From contig CACYPV010000003.1 of the NCBI GenBank assembly GCA_902776375.1, positions 1-64,000 on the forward strand: a DNA stretch of 64,000 nucleotides, written 5' to 3'. A model generated the notes under the pieces. It saw only the letters and a list, made by a program, of their open reading frames with translations, searched no databases and was not told where the DNA came from. Every line of letters begins with the position of its first letter. Position 1 is the first letter of the stretch. Origin of the DNA: an uncultured Ruminococcus sp. GTDB lineage: Bacteria > Bacillota > Clostridia > Oscillospirales > Acutalibacteraceae. Below, one piece after another: positions 16,798 to 25,486 of the stretch. The translations under genes were made by a program, and so were the position numbers.

Positions 16798-18732
16798 TCA
16801 ATTTTTTGTACTTAGTTTTACAGGTTCGAACGCCCTGCCTTCGCCTGAGTAGAAGCGGCTGAACATCTCGTAATATTCAAGCCTCAGCACCTGTATGGCG
16901 ACAAGCAGCGCCTCCAGCGCCATTACAAGACCGTTGCCAACTATGACAACTATCGTGTAGCCCACGCCGCCTACGGTCTCGGCAAGCACGAATACGACGA
17001 GCATCATGCCCGCGTGAACAAGCACGAACGCGCCCACGCGCAAAAAGCTCATGGTGTTGGTGACATAGCTCAAAATGACTTCGATCGACTCGAACAGCTT
17101 TTCAACGATGTAGCCGCCCCAGCTTTCGGGCTTCCAATTCTCCTCGCGGTTTACAAGTCCCGTCAGTGGCTCGTCAAAGTAGATGAGTATAAACGGCAGG
17201 ACGATAAGTCCGAGGATATAGGGAAGGGTCATCACGTGAAGCCCCAGAAAGAGCTCGCCCGCCAAGCCGAACACCAGCGCGCTGTAGAATACTATTCCGG
17301 CTATGCCGCTTTGGCTGAACAGCGCGCGCCCATAGTTGTGCTGCCGGAAGGATGTGTAGACGTTGAGCATCATCGCGATTATTAGCAGCACAACGCCTAT
17401 CGCTATGGCGCTCAGTATTATCTCGTTGGTTCGGTGCATGACCTCTATCGGCTTTTCGTCAAGCCCCGCCATTTGGTAAACGGAGTCGAGCAGGTGTTCA
17501 TAGCCGAACACGCTTCCGAATATCGTGCCGAATATCGCCGAGGATATTCCGCAGGGGAAGAGTATCTTGCCGATCTTCATCTTTTTTAGCTTCCACATCA
17601 ATATGCCGACGATAGAAAGGACTATGCCCTGACCCAAGTCGGCGAACATTATGCCGAAGATGATGATATATGTTATGGCAACAAAGAGCGACGGGTCGAT
17701 CTCGTTGTATTTTGGCACGCCGTACATTTCGGTGTAAAACTCGAACGGCTTTGCCAAGAAGCAGTTTTTAAGCTTTGCGGGCGGACGTTTTTCCATTTCG
17801 TTCTTTGCGTCGGAAAAATCCATCTCTATGCTTCGTATGCTCTTTAGCCGGAGGCTTATCTCATCTTTGTTCGCTGTAGGTATCCAGCCGACGATGATAA
17901 AGCTGTTGTTGTACTGCATCGCCTTTGTGCGGATGCCGGCGAAAAGATAGAGCTCTTCAAGCTTTGAAAGGCAGAGCGTTATCTGCTCGCGGTTAGCGCC
18001 CAGGTAATCCTCAAGGGCGCGCTTTGCGTCGCGGACGTCCTTTTCAAGCTCGGGCAAAAGCGTGTTGTATTTTTCGATACGCTCGCTGGGGGTTTCGTTG
18101 TCGTAAACGATATTGACCCGCTCAAAGTACAGACCGTCGAATATCCTGTCTATCTGCTCGCTTAATTCTTTAGGAGCAAAATAAACGCCCCATACATTGT
18201 TGTTGCCCTCTGTGCACACCGCGAAGTCAACGTATTTATCGTCGCGATACATGCTGAGCTTTTGCAAACTGTCCTTCGGCAGCTTGCCAAAGCGCGCGTC
18301 GATATATTTCATCTTCAGCGCCTGCTCAAGCTCCTTGTCAAGCCCCTTGAAGTGGCTTGCCGTGATGTAGTCTTTCTTTGCCTCGTCAAGTCGTTTTTCG
18401 CAGAGCTTCACATTGTCTGTCAGAGCGTCGATATCCCGCGCCACACTTTCCGAATACGCCGTAAGCTCATTGACGCCAGGGGAGTATTCGCGCGTGTCGC
18501 AAAGCTCCAAGTCGAGCTTCGCGCGGCTAAGGGAAGCGCGCAGATCTGTAAGCGGCTCAGCGAATATGTTATTGGCCTGCAAATGTGTAAAATCTCTGGT
18601 GTCCACGTAAAAGTCCGACACCTCGTCAGGATGGAAAACGCCCGACTCGCCCAGAACCATAATGACCTCGTCTATATGATCCATAAAGCCGATGATGTTT
18701 ACCGCCTGCATTGAAGCAACAGCCAAATCCAT
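16798..18732 (-). CDS. ntpI: V-type ATP synthase subunit I (membrane subunit a)
   Basis: The 644-residue protein is the membrane stator subunit. It has an N-terminal cytoplasmic half (about residues 1-330) with two alpha/beta parts and coiled coil, then a membrane half of about eight segments, including GIMFADLGQGI and MSFLRVGAFVLVHAGM, which provides the conserved Arg of the ion channel. Two starts are possible. The ATG at 18732 lies only one base after GAGGTG, whereas a TTG at 18726 is ideally spaced and gives the family-like N-terminus MAVASMQAVNIIG. Confidence 0.93.
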   Translation of the reverse strand: MDLAVASMQAVNIIGFMDHIDEVIMVLGESGVFHPDEVSDFYVDTRDFTHLQANNIFAEPLTDLRASLSRAKLDLELCDTREYSPGVNELTAYSESVARDIDALTDNVKLCEKRLDEAKKDYITASHFKGLDKELEQALKMKYIDARFGKLPKDSLQKLSMYRDDKYVDFAVCTEGNNNVWGVYFAPKELSEQIDRIFDGLYFERVNIVYDNETPSERIEKYNTLLPELEKDVRDAKRALEDYLGANREQITLCLSKLEELYLFAGIRTKAMQYNNSFIIVGWIPTANKDEISLRLKSIRSIEMDFSDAKNEMEKRPPAKLKNCFLAKPFEFYTEMYGVPKYNEIDPSLFVAITYIIIFGIMFADLGQGIVLSIVGILMWKLKKMKIGKILFPCGISSAIFGTIFGSVFGYEHLLDSVYQMAGLDEKPIEVMHRTNEIILSAIAIGVVLLIIAMMLNVYTSFRQHNYGRALFSQSGIAGIVFYSALVFGLAGELFLGLHVMTLPYILGLIVLPFILIYFDEPLTGLVNREENWKPESWGGYIVEKLFESIEVILSYVTNTMSFLRVGAFVLVHAGMMLVVFVLAETVGGVGYTIVVIVGNGLVMALEALLVAIQVLRLEYYEMFSRFYSGEGRAFEPVKLSTKN

Positions 18733-18752
18733 TCACCTCTTTGTTATTGGTA

Positions 18753-19787
18753 TTAATATATCAACAGCGACTTTATCGCTGCTTTATCAAGCTTGTATCT
18801 TACGCCTTCGATAAGGCTTATAACGTTCATCAGCTCGGTCTCGCCGGCAAACAGGAACGATATCATCACGACCGAGGGGTTGGTCGAAAAGTGCAGATTG
18901 TGCTTAGCCAGCTTGTATTTGACCCTTGGCGTGATGTCGCCCGCGTAGTTGTAGCCGATGGTTTTTATCATTCTGCCCGATCTCGCGCGCTGCATCACCT
19001 TAAACACCTCGGCGGAGCTTTCCGCTTTGCACATCTCATCGAGCAGCTTGGGATTGATGCTGCTGTACTCCGTGAACAGGTTGCGCCTGATGTCCTCAGG
19101 CGACAGGTCGTAGTATTTTTTCATGCGGAGTATGCGCGAAAAGATCATGTAGTCGTTGATGGTGAAGAACAGCGACTGAAGCTCGTCGCGCTCCTGACCC
19201 TTCGTGTTCCTCAGCGCCGAGCCCATAAGCTCCTTGTAGACTATGCCGTAAAGCGCCATCTCGATCTCCGATACCGGCAGCTTGCCGAAAGAGTCGGGCT
19301 CAAAACGCTTCAGAGCATCGTAGTACGGGGTGTTTTTAAGAGCTTTAAGAAATTCTCCGTAATCGTCGGCGGTTGCCAGCTTCATAAAGTCGATCTCCGT
19401 GTGCTTCGCAAAGAACGACGGGAACTGGAAAATGAACTTTTCGGTGGAGTTCGAGCTCATCAGGATCAGGAACCTGAGTATCTGCTCGGCCTCGATACGA
19501 GCTATGACATAGCGCGAAAAGCCCGTGCTCACGTCGGAATCGTAGCGGCAGAGCGAGTCGAACTCGTTGAAATTCTGCTGACGCAGAAGCATTTCGAGTC
19601 TGCCGCGGTGCACGTCGCGCTCGTTCACGTCGGACAAAACCTTGGCAAAATGCGTGTGCGACTTAAGATAGACCATGACCTCGGGAACGCTCTGGCATGC
19701 AAGCAGATTGCTGTAGTCGCGCTCTTTAAGCTGTTTGCCAAACTTGGCGCGCGCCTTTGTCAGCACGGCAAGTGATGTTGACGACAT
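18753..19787 (-). CDS. ntpC: V-type ATP synthase subunit C
   Basis: This 344-residue helical subunit caps the K ring and couples it to the D/F shaft (equivalent to eukaryotic subunit d). It shows repeated helical motifs such as FSRYVIARIEAEQILRFL and ENPRFDVI-like sequence replaced by EMALYGIVYKELMG, and it has the family length. A GGAGG lies ahead of the ATG. Its place before I and K, rather than between E and F, departs from the usual I-K-E-C-F-A-B-D order. Confidence 0.85.
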   Translation of the reverse strand: MSSTSLAVLTKARAKFGKQLKERDYSNLLACQSVPEVMVYLKSHTHFAKVLSDVNERDVHRGRLEMLLRQQNFNEFDSLCRYDSDVSTGFSRYVIARIEAEQILRFLILMSSNSTEKFIFQFPSFFAKHTEIDFMKLATADDYGEFLKALKNTPYYDALKRFEPDSFGKLPVSEIEMALYGIVYKELMGSALRNTKGQERDELQSLFFTINDYMIFSRILRMKKYYDLSPEDIRRNLFTEYSSINPKLLDEMCKAESSAEVFKVMQRARSGRMIKTIGYNYAGDITPRVKYKLAKHNLHFSTNPSVVMISFLFAGETELMNVISLIEGVRYKLDKAAIKSLLIY

Positions 19788-19796
19788 AACTGCCTC

Positions 19797-20111
19797 CTAT
19801 GCGCTCTCGATAACGCGGCTGACGATCTCGTCCACCCAGCGGTCGCGGTTGTTTTCAAAGTCCGCTTTCAGCTTTATCATAGCCGAGTTCTGCTTTGCGG
19901 ATATTTCCTGCCACGCCTTTTCGGTCTTTTGCTCTTCGAGCGCGTCGTTTTTCTTAACGGTTTCCATAGCGGCGGAAATATAGTTGTCGTACATTTCCTT
20001 CGCCTGTTTTTCTATCTCTTCCTTTTGGGCTTCGGCTTTGCGGCGGTTCTCAGCCTCCAGCACCTTAGCCTCGTTATCAGCGTCAATAATGCGCTGTATC
20101 ATGTTTTGCAT
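19797..20111 (-). CDS. V-type ATP synthase subunit G/H (peripheral stalk)
   Basis: A 104-residue, highly charged protein predicted to be one long coiled coil (Lys/Glu/Ala-rich, with EAENRRKAEAQKEEIEKQ in the first half). Size, composition and first position among the V-ATPase genes fit the G/H subunit, which pairs with E in the peripheral stalk. GGAGGTG lies 5 nt before the ATG at 20111. A GTG two codons earlier lies inside that region. Confidence 0.75.
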   Translation of the reverse strand: MQNMIQRIIDADNEAKVLEAENRRKAEAQKEEIEKQAKEMYDNYISAAMETVKKNDALEEQKTEKAWQEISAKQNSAMIKLKADFENNRDRWVDEIVSRVIESA

Positions 20112-20144
20112 AAACACACCTCCGTGTGCGTTGTTTGTGTATCG

Positions 20145-21506
20145 TTAGTTTTTCAAAGCCTGCAGCGGCGCGGGGATCCTGCCGCCGCGGTTTATGAACA
20201 CTGCGGGAGAGCCCGCCCTGACCGGCATAACGGGACCCGAACCGAGCAGTCCGCCGAACTCGAGCATGTCGCCCGCCTGTCTTCCCACGGCGGGGATGAG
20301 TCGCACGGCGGTGGTTTTGGTGTTCACCATGCCTATAGCCGCCTCGTCGGCGATAATGGCGGAGATGGTTTCCGCGGTGATGTCTCCGGGTACGACTATC
20401 ATATCCAAGCCGACCGAGCAAACTGCGGTCATGCTTTCAAGCTTTGTTATATCGAGGTGTCCGCTCTTTGCGGCGGCTATCATGCCGGCGTCCTCCGAAA
20501 CGGGGATGAACGCTCCGCTCAGTCCTCCGACATGGCTCGACGCCATTACGCCGCCCTTTTTGACCGCGTCGTTGAGCAGCGCGAGCGCGGCGGTGGTGCC
20601 GTGGCAGCCGCAGACTTCCAAGCCCATTTCCTCCAAGATGTGCGCCACGCTGTCGCCGACGGCGGGAGTTGGGGCGAGGGAGAGGTCGACTATACCGAAG
20701 GGCACGCAGAGACGCTTGCTTGCTTCCTTAGCCACAAGCTGACCCATTCTGGTTATTTTGAAGGCGGTCTTTTTTACCATGTCGGCGATCTCGGTAATGT
20801 CCTTGCCCGCTCCGTTTTTGGCAAGTGCCGCGCGCACTACGCCCGGACCCGAAACTCCCACGTTGATCACCGTATCGGCTTCGCCGACACCGTGGAACGC
20901 ACCCGCCATAAAGGGGTTGTCCTCGGGAGCGTTGCAGAAAACTACGAGCTTTGCCGCGCCGATGCAGTTGCGGTCGGCGGTGATCTCGGCGGTCTGCTTA
21001 ACGATCTTGCCCATCATCTTAACGGCGTCCATGTTGATGCCGGCTTTTGTGGAGCCGATGTTCACCGACGAGCAGACAAAGTCGGTCTCGCTGAGCGCCT
21101 GCGGAATGCTTTCGATAAGCGCGTAATCGCCGCTTGCAAAGCCCTTTTGCACCAGCGCGGAGTAGCCGCCGATGAAGTTCACGCCAAGCTCCTTAGCCGC
21201 CTTGTCAAGTGTGTAGGCAAAGCGCACCACTTTTTTGCTCTGGCAGGGCGCCGAGACCATAGCGATGGGGGTGACTGAAATGCGCTTGTTGATGATCGGT
21301 ATGCCGTACTCGCGCTCGATGTCCTCGCCGGTCTTTACCAGATCCTTCGCGCTGCGCATTATTTTGTCGTAGACCTTGACGCAGGCTTTGTCTATGTCCT
21401 CGTCAAGGCAGTCGAGCAGCGAAATACCCATAGTGATAGTCCTCACGTCAAGGTTTTCGTTGTCGATCATATTTATGGTTTCAAGAATATCTTTTGTTTC
21501 AAGCAT
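20145..21506 (-). CDS. UPF0210/DUF711 family protein
   Basis: The 453-residue protein matches the UPF0210 family (PFL-like fold, 'DUF711'), recognisable from the N-terminal [12 protein letters not shown], the central [15 protein letters not shown] and the glycine-rich C-terminal [10 protein letters not shown]. The biochemical role is unknown. In many Firmicutes it is paired with a small ACT-domain protein exactly as here, 24 nt downstream of it, which suggests amino-acid-responsive control. It lies 33 nt ahead of the V-ATPase genes with no intervening terminator, so it may be co-transcribed with them. Confidence 0.88.
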   Translation of the reverse strand: MLETKDILETINMIDNENLDVRTITMGISLLDCLDEDIDKACVKVYDKIMRSAKDLVKTGEDIEREYGIPIINKRISVTPIAMVSAPCQSKKVVRFAYTLDKAAKELGVNFIGGYSALVQKGFASGDYALIESIPQALSETDFVCSSVNIGSTKAGINMDAVKMMGKIVKQTAEITADRNCIGAAKLVVFCNAPEDNPFMAGAFHGVGEADTVINVGVSGPGVVRAALAKNGAGKDITEIADMVKKTAFKITRMGQLVAKEASKRLCVPFGIVDLSLAPTPAVGDSVAHILEEMGLEVCGCHGTTAALALLNDAVKKGGVMASSHVGGLSGAFIPVSEDAGMIAAAKSGHLDITKLESMTAVCSVGLDMIVVPGDITAETISAIIADEAAIGMVNTKTTAVRLIPAVGRQAGDMLEFGGLLGSGPVMPVRAGSPAVFINRGGRIPAPLQALKN

Positions 21507-21530
21507 AAATCGATTCCTTTCAGTCGGCGC

Positions 21531-21800
21531 TCATATCTTGTGCATGCTGTTGAAGATGTCCTCGTGCATGATGTGGATCTTAGTGTTGGTGTCCTCGCCG
21601 ACCTTGTTCAGGCTTTCGCGCAGCTCGTCAAAGCCCACAGACGCCTTGTCGATCTCGACCAGCATTATCATTGCGAACATATCCTGCAAGACGCTCTGGG
21701 TGACCTCCACGATGTTGACGTTTGCAGATGAACACGCGCCTGAGACCTTAGCCAGAATACCTACGGTGTCCTTGCCGATAACAGTAATAATCGCTTTCAT
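21531..21800 (-). CDS. ACT domain protein, UPF0237 family
   Basis: This 89-residue protein consists of one ACT domain (MKAIITVIGKDTVGILAKVS...). ACT domains bind amino acids and regulate a partner, and this family is regularly encoded next to UPF0210 proteins. It has a good ribosome binding site (CGGAGG) and its own promoter at 21837-21865, making it the first gene of a run that continues through the V-ATPase. Confidence 0.9.
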   Translation of the reverse strand: MKAIITVIGKDTVGILAKVSGACSSANVNIVEVTQSVLQDMFAMIMLVEIDKASVGFDELRESLNKVGEDTNTKIHIMHEDIFNSMHKI

Positions 21801-21836
21801 GTTTACCTCCGTTGTTATACTAATATATATACAGTA

Positions 21837-21865
21837 ATTATAGTCTTTTTTTACGGTAAAGTAAA
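21837..21865 (-). promoter_or_regulatory. Promoter of the ACT-UPF0210-V-ATPase run
   Basis: On the minus strand TTTACT, a 17-nt spacer and TATAAT lie about 40 nt ahead of the ACT gene. The -10 box is perfect and the -35 box matches 4 of 6 positions. Confidence 0.65.
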
Positions 21866-21873
21866 GTTAAATC

Positions 21874-21902
21874 TTGCATAAATTTGTTACTTATGCTATT
21901 AT
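21874..21902 (+). promoter_or_regulatory. Promoter of the PHP phosphatase gene
   Basis: TTGCAT (21874-21879), a 17-nt spacer and TATTAT (21897-21902) precede the gene. The expected start site is only a few bases before AGGAGG (21909-21914), so the leader is very short. Confidence 0.65.
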
Positions 21903-21924
21903 TTTTTTAGGAGGTATATGTTTT

Positions 21925-22743
21925 ATGAAAATTTGTGACATGCATACCCATTCGGATAATTCATTTGACGCAAAAAGCAGCGTTGACGAGATGTGCCTTG
22001 CAGCTATTGAAAGGGGCTTGTATGCGCTCGCGATAACCGACCACTGCGAGGCGCCGTTCATCCGCTTTGGTCACGACTGCGAGTTCGGCTGCTTTGATGA
22101 GCTCATCCCCAAGTCCTTCGCCGACGCCACCGCCGCGCGCGAAAAGTACAGAGGCAAATTAAAAGTCCTGCGCGGATTGGAGCTGGGCGAGCCCCTGCAC
22201 GACCCTGAGCAGACCGAAAAAGCGCTTGCCTACGCCGATTTTGACTTTATCCTCGCCTCTATCCACAACCTGAAAAACATGCAGGATTTTTACTATATGA
22301 ACTACTCCGGCGTGGACGTCGACGCACTGCTTGACAAATACTTCGGCGAGCTTATCGACACCGCCGGATTCCCGCATTTCGATAGCCTTTCGCATTTGAC
22401 ATATCCCTTGCGCTACATCGTAGCCGGCACCGGCAAAATGCCCGACCTGTCGCTTCATGCGCAGAAGATAGACGAGATATTTAATGTTCTTATAAAGAAT
22501 AATAAAGCTCTTGAAATCAATGTTTCGGGGCTGTTCAAAGAAATGCGCTGCACCCTGCCCGACCTGCCGCTCGTTAAAAGATACAAAGAACTCGGCGGCA
22601 AGCTTATAACGATAGGCACCGACGCCCACTCCGCCGACATGGTCGGCAAGGGCATTGAGCAGGGAATAGAGGTCGCAAAAGCCGCGGGCTTCACGCAATA
22701 CGCTATCTACGAAAACCATCAGCCGATAATGATTGATTTTTGA
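21925..22743 (+). CDS. Histidinol-phosphatase-type PHP hydrolase
   Basis: The 272-residue PHP-domain metal hydrolase has all four family motifs: CDMHTHSDNS, ITDHCE, the ASIHN motif and GTDAHSADMVGKG. Similarity is greatest to HisK/HisJ-type histidinol phosphatases, which remove phosphate in histidine synthesis. No other his gene is nearby, so another small phosphoester substrate is possible. The start is the ATG at 21925 with AGGAGG upstream. An in-frame longer start would add a hydrophobic leader that lies over the promoter. Confidence 0.85.
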   Translation: MKICDMHTHSDNSFDAKSSVDEMCLAAIERGLYALAITDHCEAPFIRFGHDCEFGCFDELIPKSFADATAAREKYRGKLKVLRGLELGEPLHDPEQTEKALAYADFDFILASIHNLKNMQDFYYMNYSGVDVDALLDKYFGELIDTAGFPHFDSLSHLTYPLRYIVAGTGKMPDLSLHAQKIDEIFNVLIKNNKALEINVSGLFKEMRCTLPDLPLVKRYKELGGKLITIGTDAHSADMVGKGIEQGIEVAKAAGFTQYAIYENHQPIMIDF

Positions 22744-22751
22744 TAAAAACA

Positions 22752-22796
22752 AAAGGTTTGGTTTATCTGTAACAAAACAGAAAAAACCAAACCTTT
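22752..22796. terminator. Bidirectional terminator between PHP and ilvE genes
   Basis: AAAGGTTTGGTTT (22752-22764) is exactly complementary to AAACCAAACCTTT (22784-22796). It lies between convergent genes and can terminate both. Confidence 0.8.
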
Positions 22797-22808
22797 ATCT
22801 TTAATAAT

Positions 22809-22843
22809 CTAGCTTCTAGCCTCTAGCCTCTAGCTTCTAGCAG
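22809..22843. repeat. Heptanucleotide tandem array, five units (CTAGCTT/CTAGCCT)
   Basis: Five consecutive 7-bp units CTAGCYT (last unit CTAGCAG). The ilvE stop codon (22837-22839 on the minus strand) lies inside the last unit, so the array begins exactly at the end of the coding sequence. Confidence 0.9.
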
Positions 22844-23862
22844 ATCTCTCTGATCCAACCCTCGGGAGCTTCGATCCTGCCCATCTGGATACCGGTGAGA
22901 GTGTCGTAGAGCTTCTTGGTGATCGGACCCATTTCCTCCATGCCAGCGGGGAAGCAGATCTCCTTGCCGTGATCGACGATCTTGCCGACGGGGCTGATAA
23001 CTGCCGCTGTGCCGCAAAGGCCGCACTCTGCAAAGTCCTTTACCTCGTCAAAGTAAACCTCGCGCTGCTCGACTTCAAGACCGAGATACTTCTCGGCAAC
23101 GTACATCAGCGAACGTCTGGTGATAGAGGGCAGGATGCTGTTCGACTTCGGGGTGACTACCTTGCCGTCCTTGGTGATGAACAGGAAGTTCGCGCCGCCT
23201 GTTTCCTCGACCTTGGTGCGGGTAGCCGCGTCGAGATACATGTTCTCGTCAAAGCCCTCGTTGTGAGCGGTAACGATAGCGTGCAGGCTCATGGCGTAGT
23301 TCAGACCCGCCTTGATGTTGCCTGTGCCGTGCGGAGCCGCGCGGTCAAAGTCCGAGACCTTGATGGTGATAGGCTTAGCGCCGCCCTTGAAGTAGGGACC
23401 AACGGGAGTTGCGAACAGACGGAACTGATACTCGTCGGCGGGCTTTACGCCGATAACCGCGTTCTGTCCGAAGATGAACGGACGGAGATAAAGCGTTGCG
23501 CCCGTGCCGTAGGGAGGCACGTAGTCGGCGTTAGCCTTAACTACCTTTTCAACAGCCTCAATGAACCTGTCCTCGGGGAAGGGCGGGATCTCAAGGCGCT
23601 TAGCGCTGTCAACAAGACGCGAAGCGTTGAGGTCGGGGCGGAATACAACGATCTTGCCGTCGACGGTGGTGTAAGCTTTCAGACCCTCAAAAACAGTCTG
23701 AGCATACTGCAATACGCCCGCGCACTCGCTCATGGTGATGGTGGCGTCGGTCGTCATCTCGCCGTCATCCCACTTGCCGTCCTTAAAATAGGATACGTAG
23801 CGCTCGCCTGTGGGGATGTAGCCGAAGCTCAAATTTGCCCAATCAATGTTTTGTTTAGCCAT
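22837..23862 (-). CDS. ilvE: Branched-chain amino acid aminotransferase
   Basis: The 341-residue class IV PLP aminotransferase makes valine, leucine and isoleucine from their keto acids. It has YAQTVFEGLKAY near the N-terminus, the PLP lysine region TRTKVEETGGANFLF and the GTAAVISPVG motif of the long (about 340 residue) subtype. GGAG precedes the ATG. The C-terminus ends in the first unit of a heptanucleotide array. I saw no T-box in the 129 bases upstream. Confidence 0.95.
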   Translation of the reverse strand: MAKQNIDWANLSFGYIPTGERYVSYFKDGKWDDGEMTTDATITMSECAGVLQYAQTVFEGLKAYTTVDGKIVVFRPDLNASRLVDSAKRLEIPPFPEDRFIEAVEKVVKANADYVPPYGTGATLYLRPFIFGQNAVIGVKPADEYQFRLFATPVGPYFKGGAKPITIKVSDFDRAAPHGTGNIKAGLNYAMSLHAIVTAHNEGFDENMYLDAATRTKVEETGGANFLFITKDGKVVTPKSNSILPSITRRSLMYVAEKYLGLEVEQREVYFDEVKDFAECGLCGTAAVISPVGKIVDHGKEICFPAGMEEMGPITKKLYDTLTGIQMGRIEAPEGWIREIC

Positions 23863-23991
23863 ATATAAGACTCCTTTGTGAGAAATTAAAATCTACCAAA
23901 CTGTATTTTAGCACTTTAATTTGTTAATATTATTCTAAATTGGAAATATAATCATATATTTGAATTATATAATTAACTTAGGTGATCATTT

Positions 23992-25095
23992 ATGACTGAA
24001 ATTACAAAGATAGTACTCACGGGAGGCCCCTGCGGCGGCAAGACCTCGGCGATGTCAGTGCTCAAAGAGCGCCTGGCTGTACACGATGTTGAGGTGCTTG
24101 AGGTGCGCGAGCAGGCGACCGCCCTCATACAATGCGGCAAAACGCCCGAAAACATGGGCAGCTACGCCTTCCACAGTCTGCTGTTTTCAAATCAGCTCGC
24201 AGAGGAAGCGGAGGCAGTAAAGCTCGCCGAAAAGTCCGAAAAAAGAAAGGCGCTCATAATCTGCGACAGAGGTCTGCTCGACAGCCGCGCCTATGTCAGC
24301 GCCGAGGATTTCGCGCGCTATTCCTCAGCTCACGGGCTGAACGAAGCGAAGATTCGCAACCGCTACGACGCTGTTATGCACCTGACTACCGCGGCGGACG
24401 GGGCGCAGGAGCACTATACCCTGAAAAACAATAACGCCCGCAGCGAGGATCTGCTGCAGGCAAAAAAGCTTGATGAAGAGATATTATCGCTGTGGGTCGG
24501 CACCGAGCATTTGCGGGTTATCGGAAACAGCGGAAGCTTTATCGACAAGCTCGACCGCCTCACCGAGGAAGTTTTGGCAGTGCTCGGCATACCCGAGCCG
24601 CTCGAGATCGAGCGCAAGTTTCTTATCGAATACCCCGATCTTGAATACCTGAACAGCCTGAAAACCTGCCGCAGGATACCTATAACGCAGGCTTACCTCA
24701 CCACGCCCGAGGAGGGCAGGTTCCGCGTGCGCAAGAGGGGAGAAGGCGATGACGCGCTCTACATCAAGACCGTTAAGTACAAGATCAACGACATGAAGCG
24801 CATTGAGGTGGAGGATTATATTTCTGAAGAAGAATATAAAAACTATCTGCAAATGAGCGGCTGCGTTCAGGGCGTCATCTCAAAGGACAGATACTGCCTA
24901 GCGTGGCAGGGTAAGTATTTCGAGCTGGACGTTTACCCGTTCTGGCGCGACAAGGCGACCCTTGAGCTTGAGCTGTTAAGCGAGGATCAGGAGTTTGAGC
25001 TTCCGGATTTCGTGACGCTTATCCGCGACGTGACGACCGAAAAGGAGTACCGCAACAAGCGCCTAGCCGTCACCTACGCAAAATTCTTTAAATAG
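23992..25095 (+). CDS. P-loop ATPase (AAA_28/Ttd14-like) fused to a CYTH domain
   Basis: The 367-residue protein has two halves. Residues 1-195 form a NadR/Ttd14-like P-loop domain with GGPCGGKTS and the Walker B-like LIICDRG. Residues 200-367 form a CYTH (triphosphate tunnel) domain opening with EIERKFLI, with the alternating RxRxR and ELE strands of a tunnel metalloenzyme (RFRVRKRG, TLELELL). The same fusion is known from the eukaryotic TRPL translocation defect 14 protein, which binds phosphoinositides or nucleotides. A nucleotide or polyphosphate substrate is likely, but the function is not established. Its 3' end overlaps the convergent gene by 8 nt. Confidence 0.85.
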   Translation: MTEITKIVLTGGPCGGKTSAMSVLKERLAVHDVEVLEVREQATALIQCGKTPENMGSYAFHSLLFSNQLAEEAEAVKLAEKSEKRKALIICDRGLLDSRAYVSAEDFARYSSAHGLNEAKIRNRYDAVMHLTTAADGAQEHYTLKNNNARSEDLLQAKKLDEEILSLWVGTEHLRVIGNSGSFIDKLDRLTEEVLAVLGIPEPLEIERKFLIEYPDLEYLNSLKTCRRIPITQAYLTTPEEGRFRVRKRGEGDDALYIKTVKYKINDMKRIEVEDYISEEEYKNYLQMSGCVQGVISKDRYCLAWQGKYFELDVYPFWRDKATLELELLSEDQEFELPDFVTLIRDVTTEKEYRNKRLAVTYAKFFK

Positions 25096-25486
25096 CGCCG
25101 TTTAAAAATCCGTTGAGCCCGTCGGTGAACTCCCTGTAGCGCTTCGGAAAATTCTGCGAACCCTCAGCCCTTATTACTTTTCCGTCGTTTACAACAGCGG
25201 TAAGGCTGAACATTATGCCGTCCTTGACCCAGCGCGGGTGCGCGCCGCTAAAGCCGTCCCACGACATCACTTTGCATTCGTTGAGCAGCTTCAATGCAGC
25301 TTCCCTGCTTATTAAGCTGCGCTTTATCAGGATACGCTCGTCCCTGTGTTGGGTGTATCTTATCTCATATCGCGATACCTCAACATCGTTTTCACGCATT
25401 TTCAACTCATGCTCCGACGTAAAGCGCATACCGCTTTCGCGGAGGGTGAGTTTTTCAATTGATTCAATATTACTAAACCTTTTCAT
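25088..25486 (-). CDS. Small conserved-looking protein of unknown function
   Basis: I do not recognise this 132-residue protein. It lacks a signal peptide or membrane segment and is rich in charged residues, with a central MSWDGFSGAHPRWVKDG stretch followed by beta-type sequence (MFSLTAVVNDGKVIRAEGS). It overlaps the upstream transporter gene by 14 nt in the same direction, so the two are co-translated, and it overlaps the convergent CYTH fusion gene at the other end. Codon use matches its neighbours, supporting a real gene. Confidence 0.65.
   Translation of the reverse strand: MKRFSNIESIEKLTLRESGMRFTSEHELKMRENDVEVSRYEIRYTQHRDERILIKRSLISREAALKLLNECKVMSWDGFSGAHPRWVKDGIMFSLTAVVNDGKVIRAEGSQNFPKRYREFTDGLNGFLNGAI

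Noticed and set aside
19929-21278. Plus-strand open frame of 449 codons opposite the UPF0210 gene, and one of 354 codons at 18711-19775
   Set aside because: Same antisense effect. The minus-strand genes carry recognisable families with normal starts, whereas the plus-strand products are low-complexity His/Arg/Val-rich.
23863-23991. T-box or other amino-acid leader upstream of ilvE
   Set aside because: The 129-base AT-rich spacer contains no T-box sequence, no terminator-antiterminator pair and no leader peptide that I could identify.
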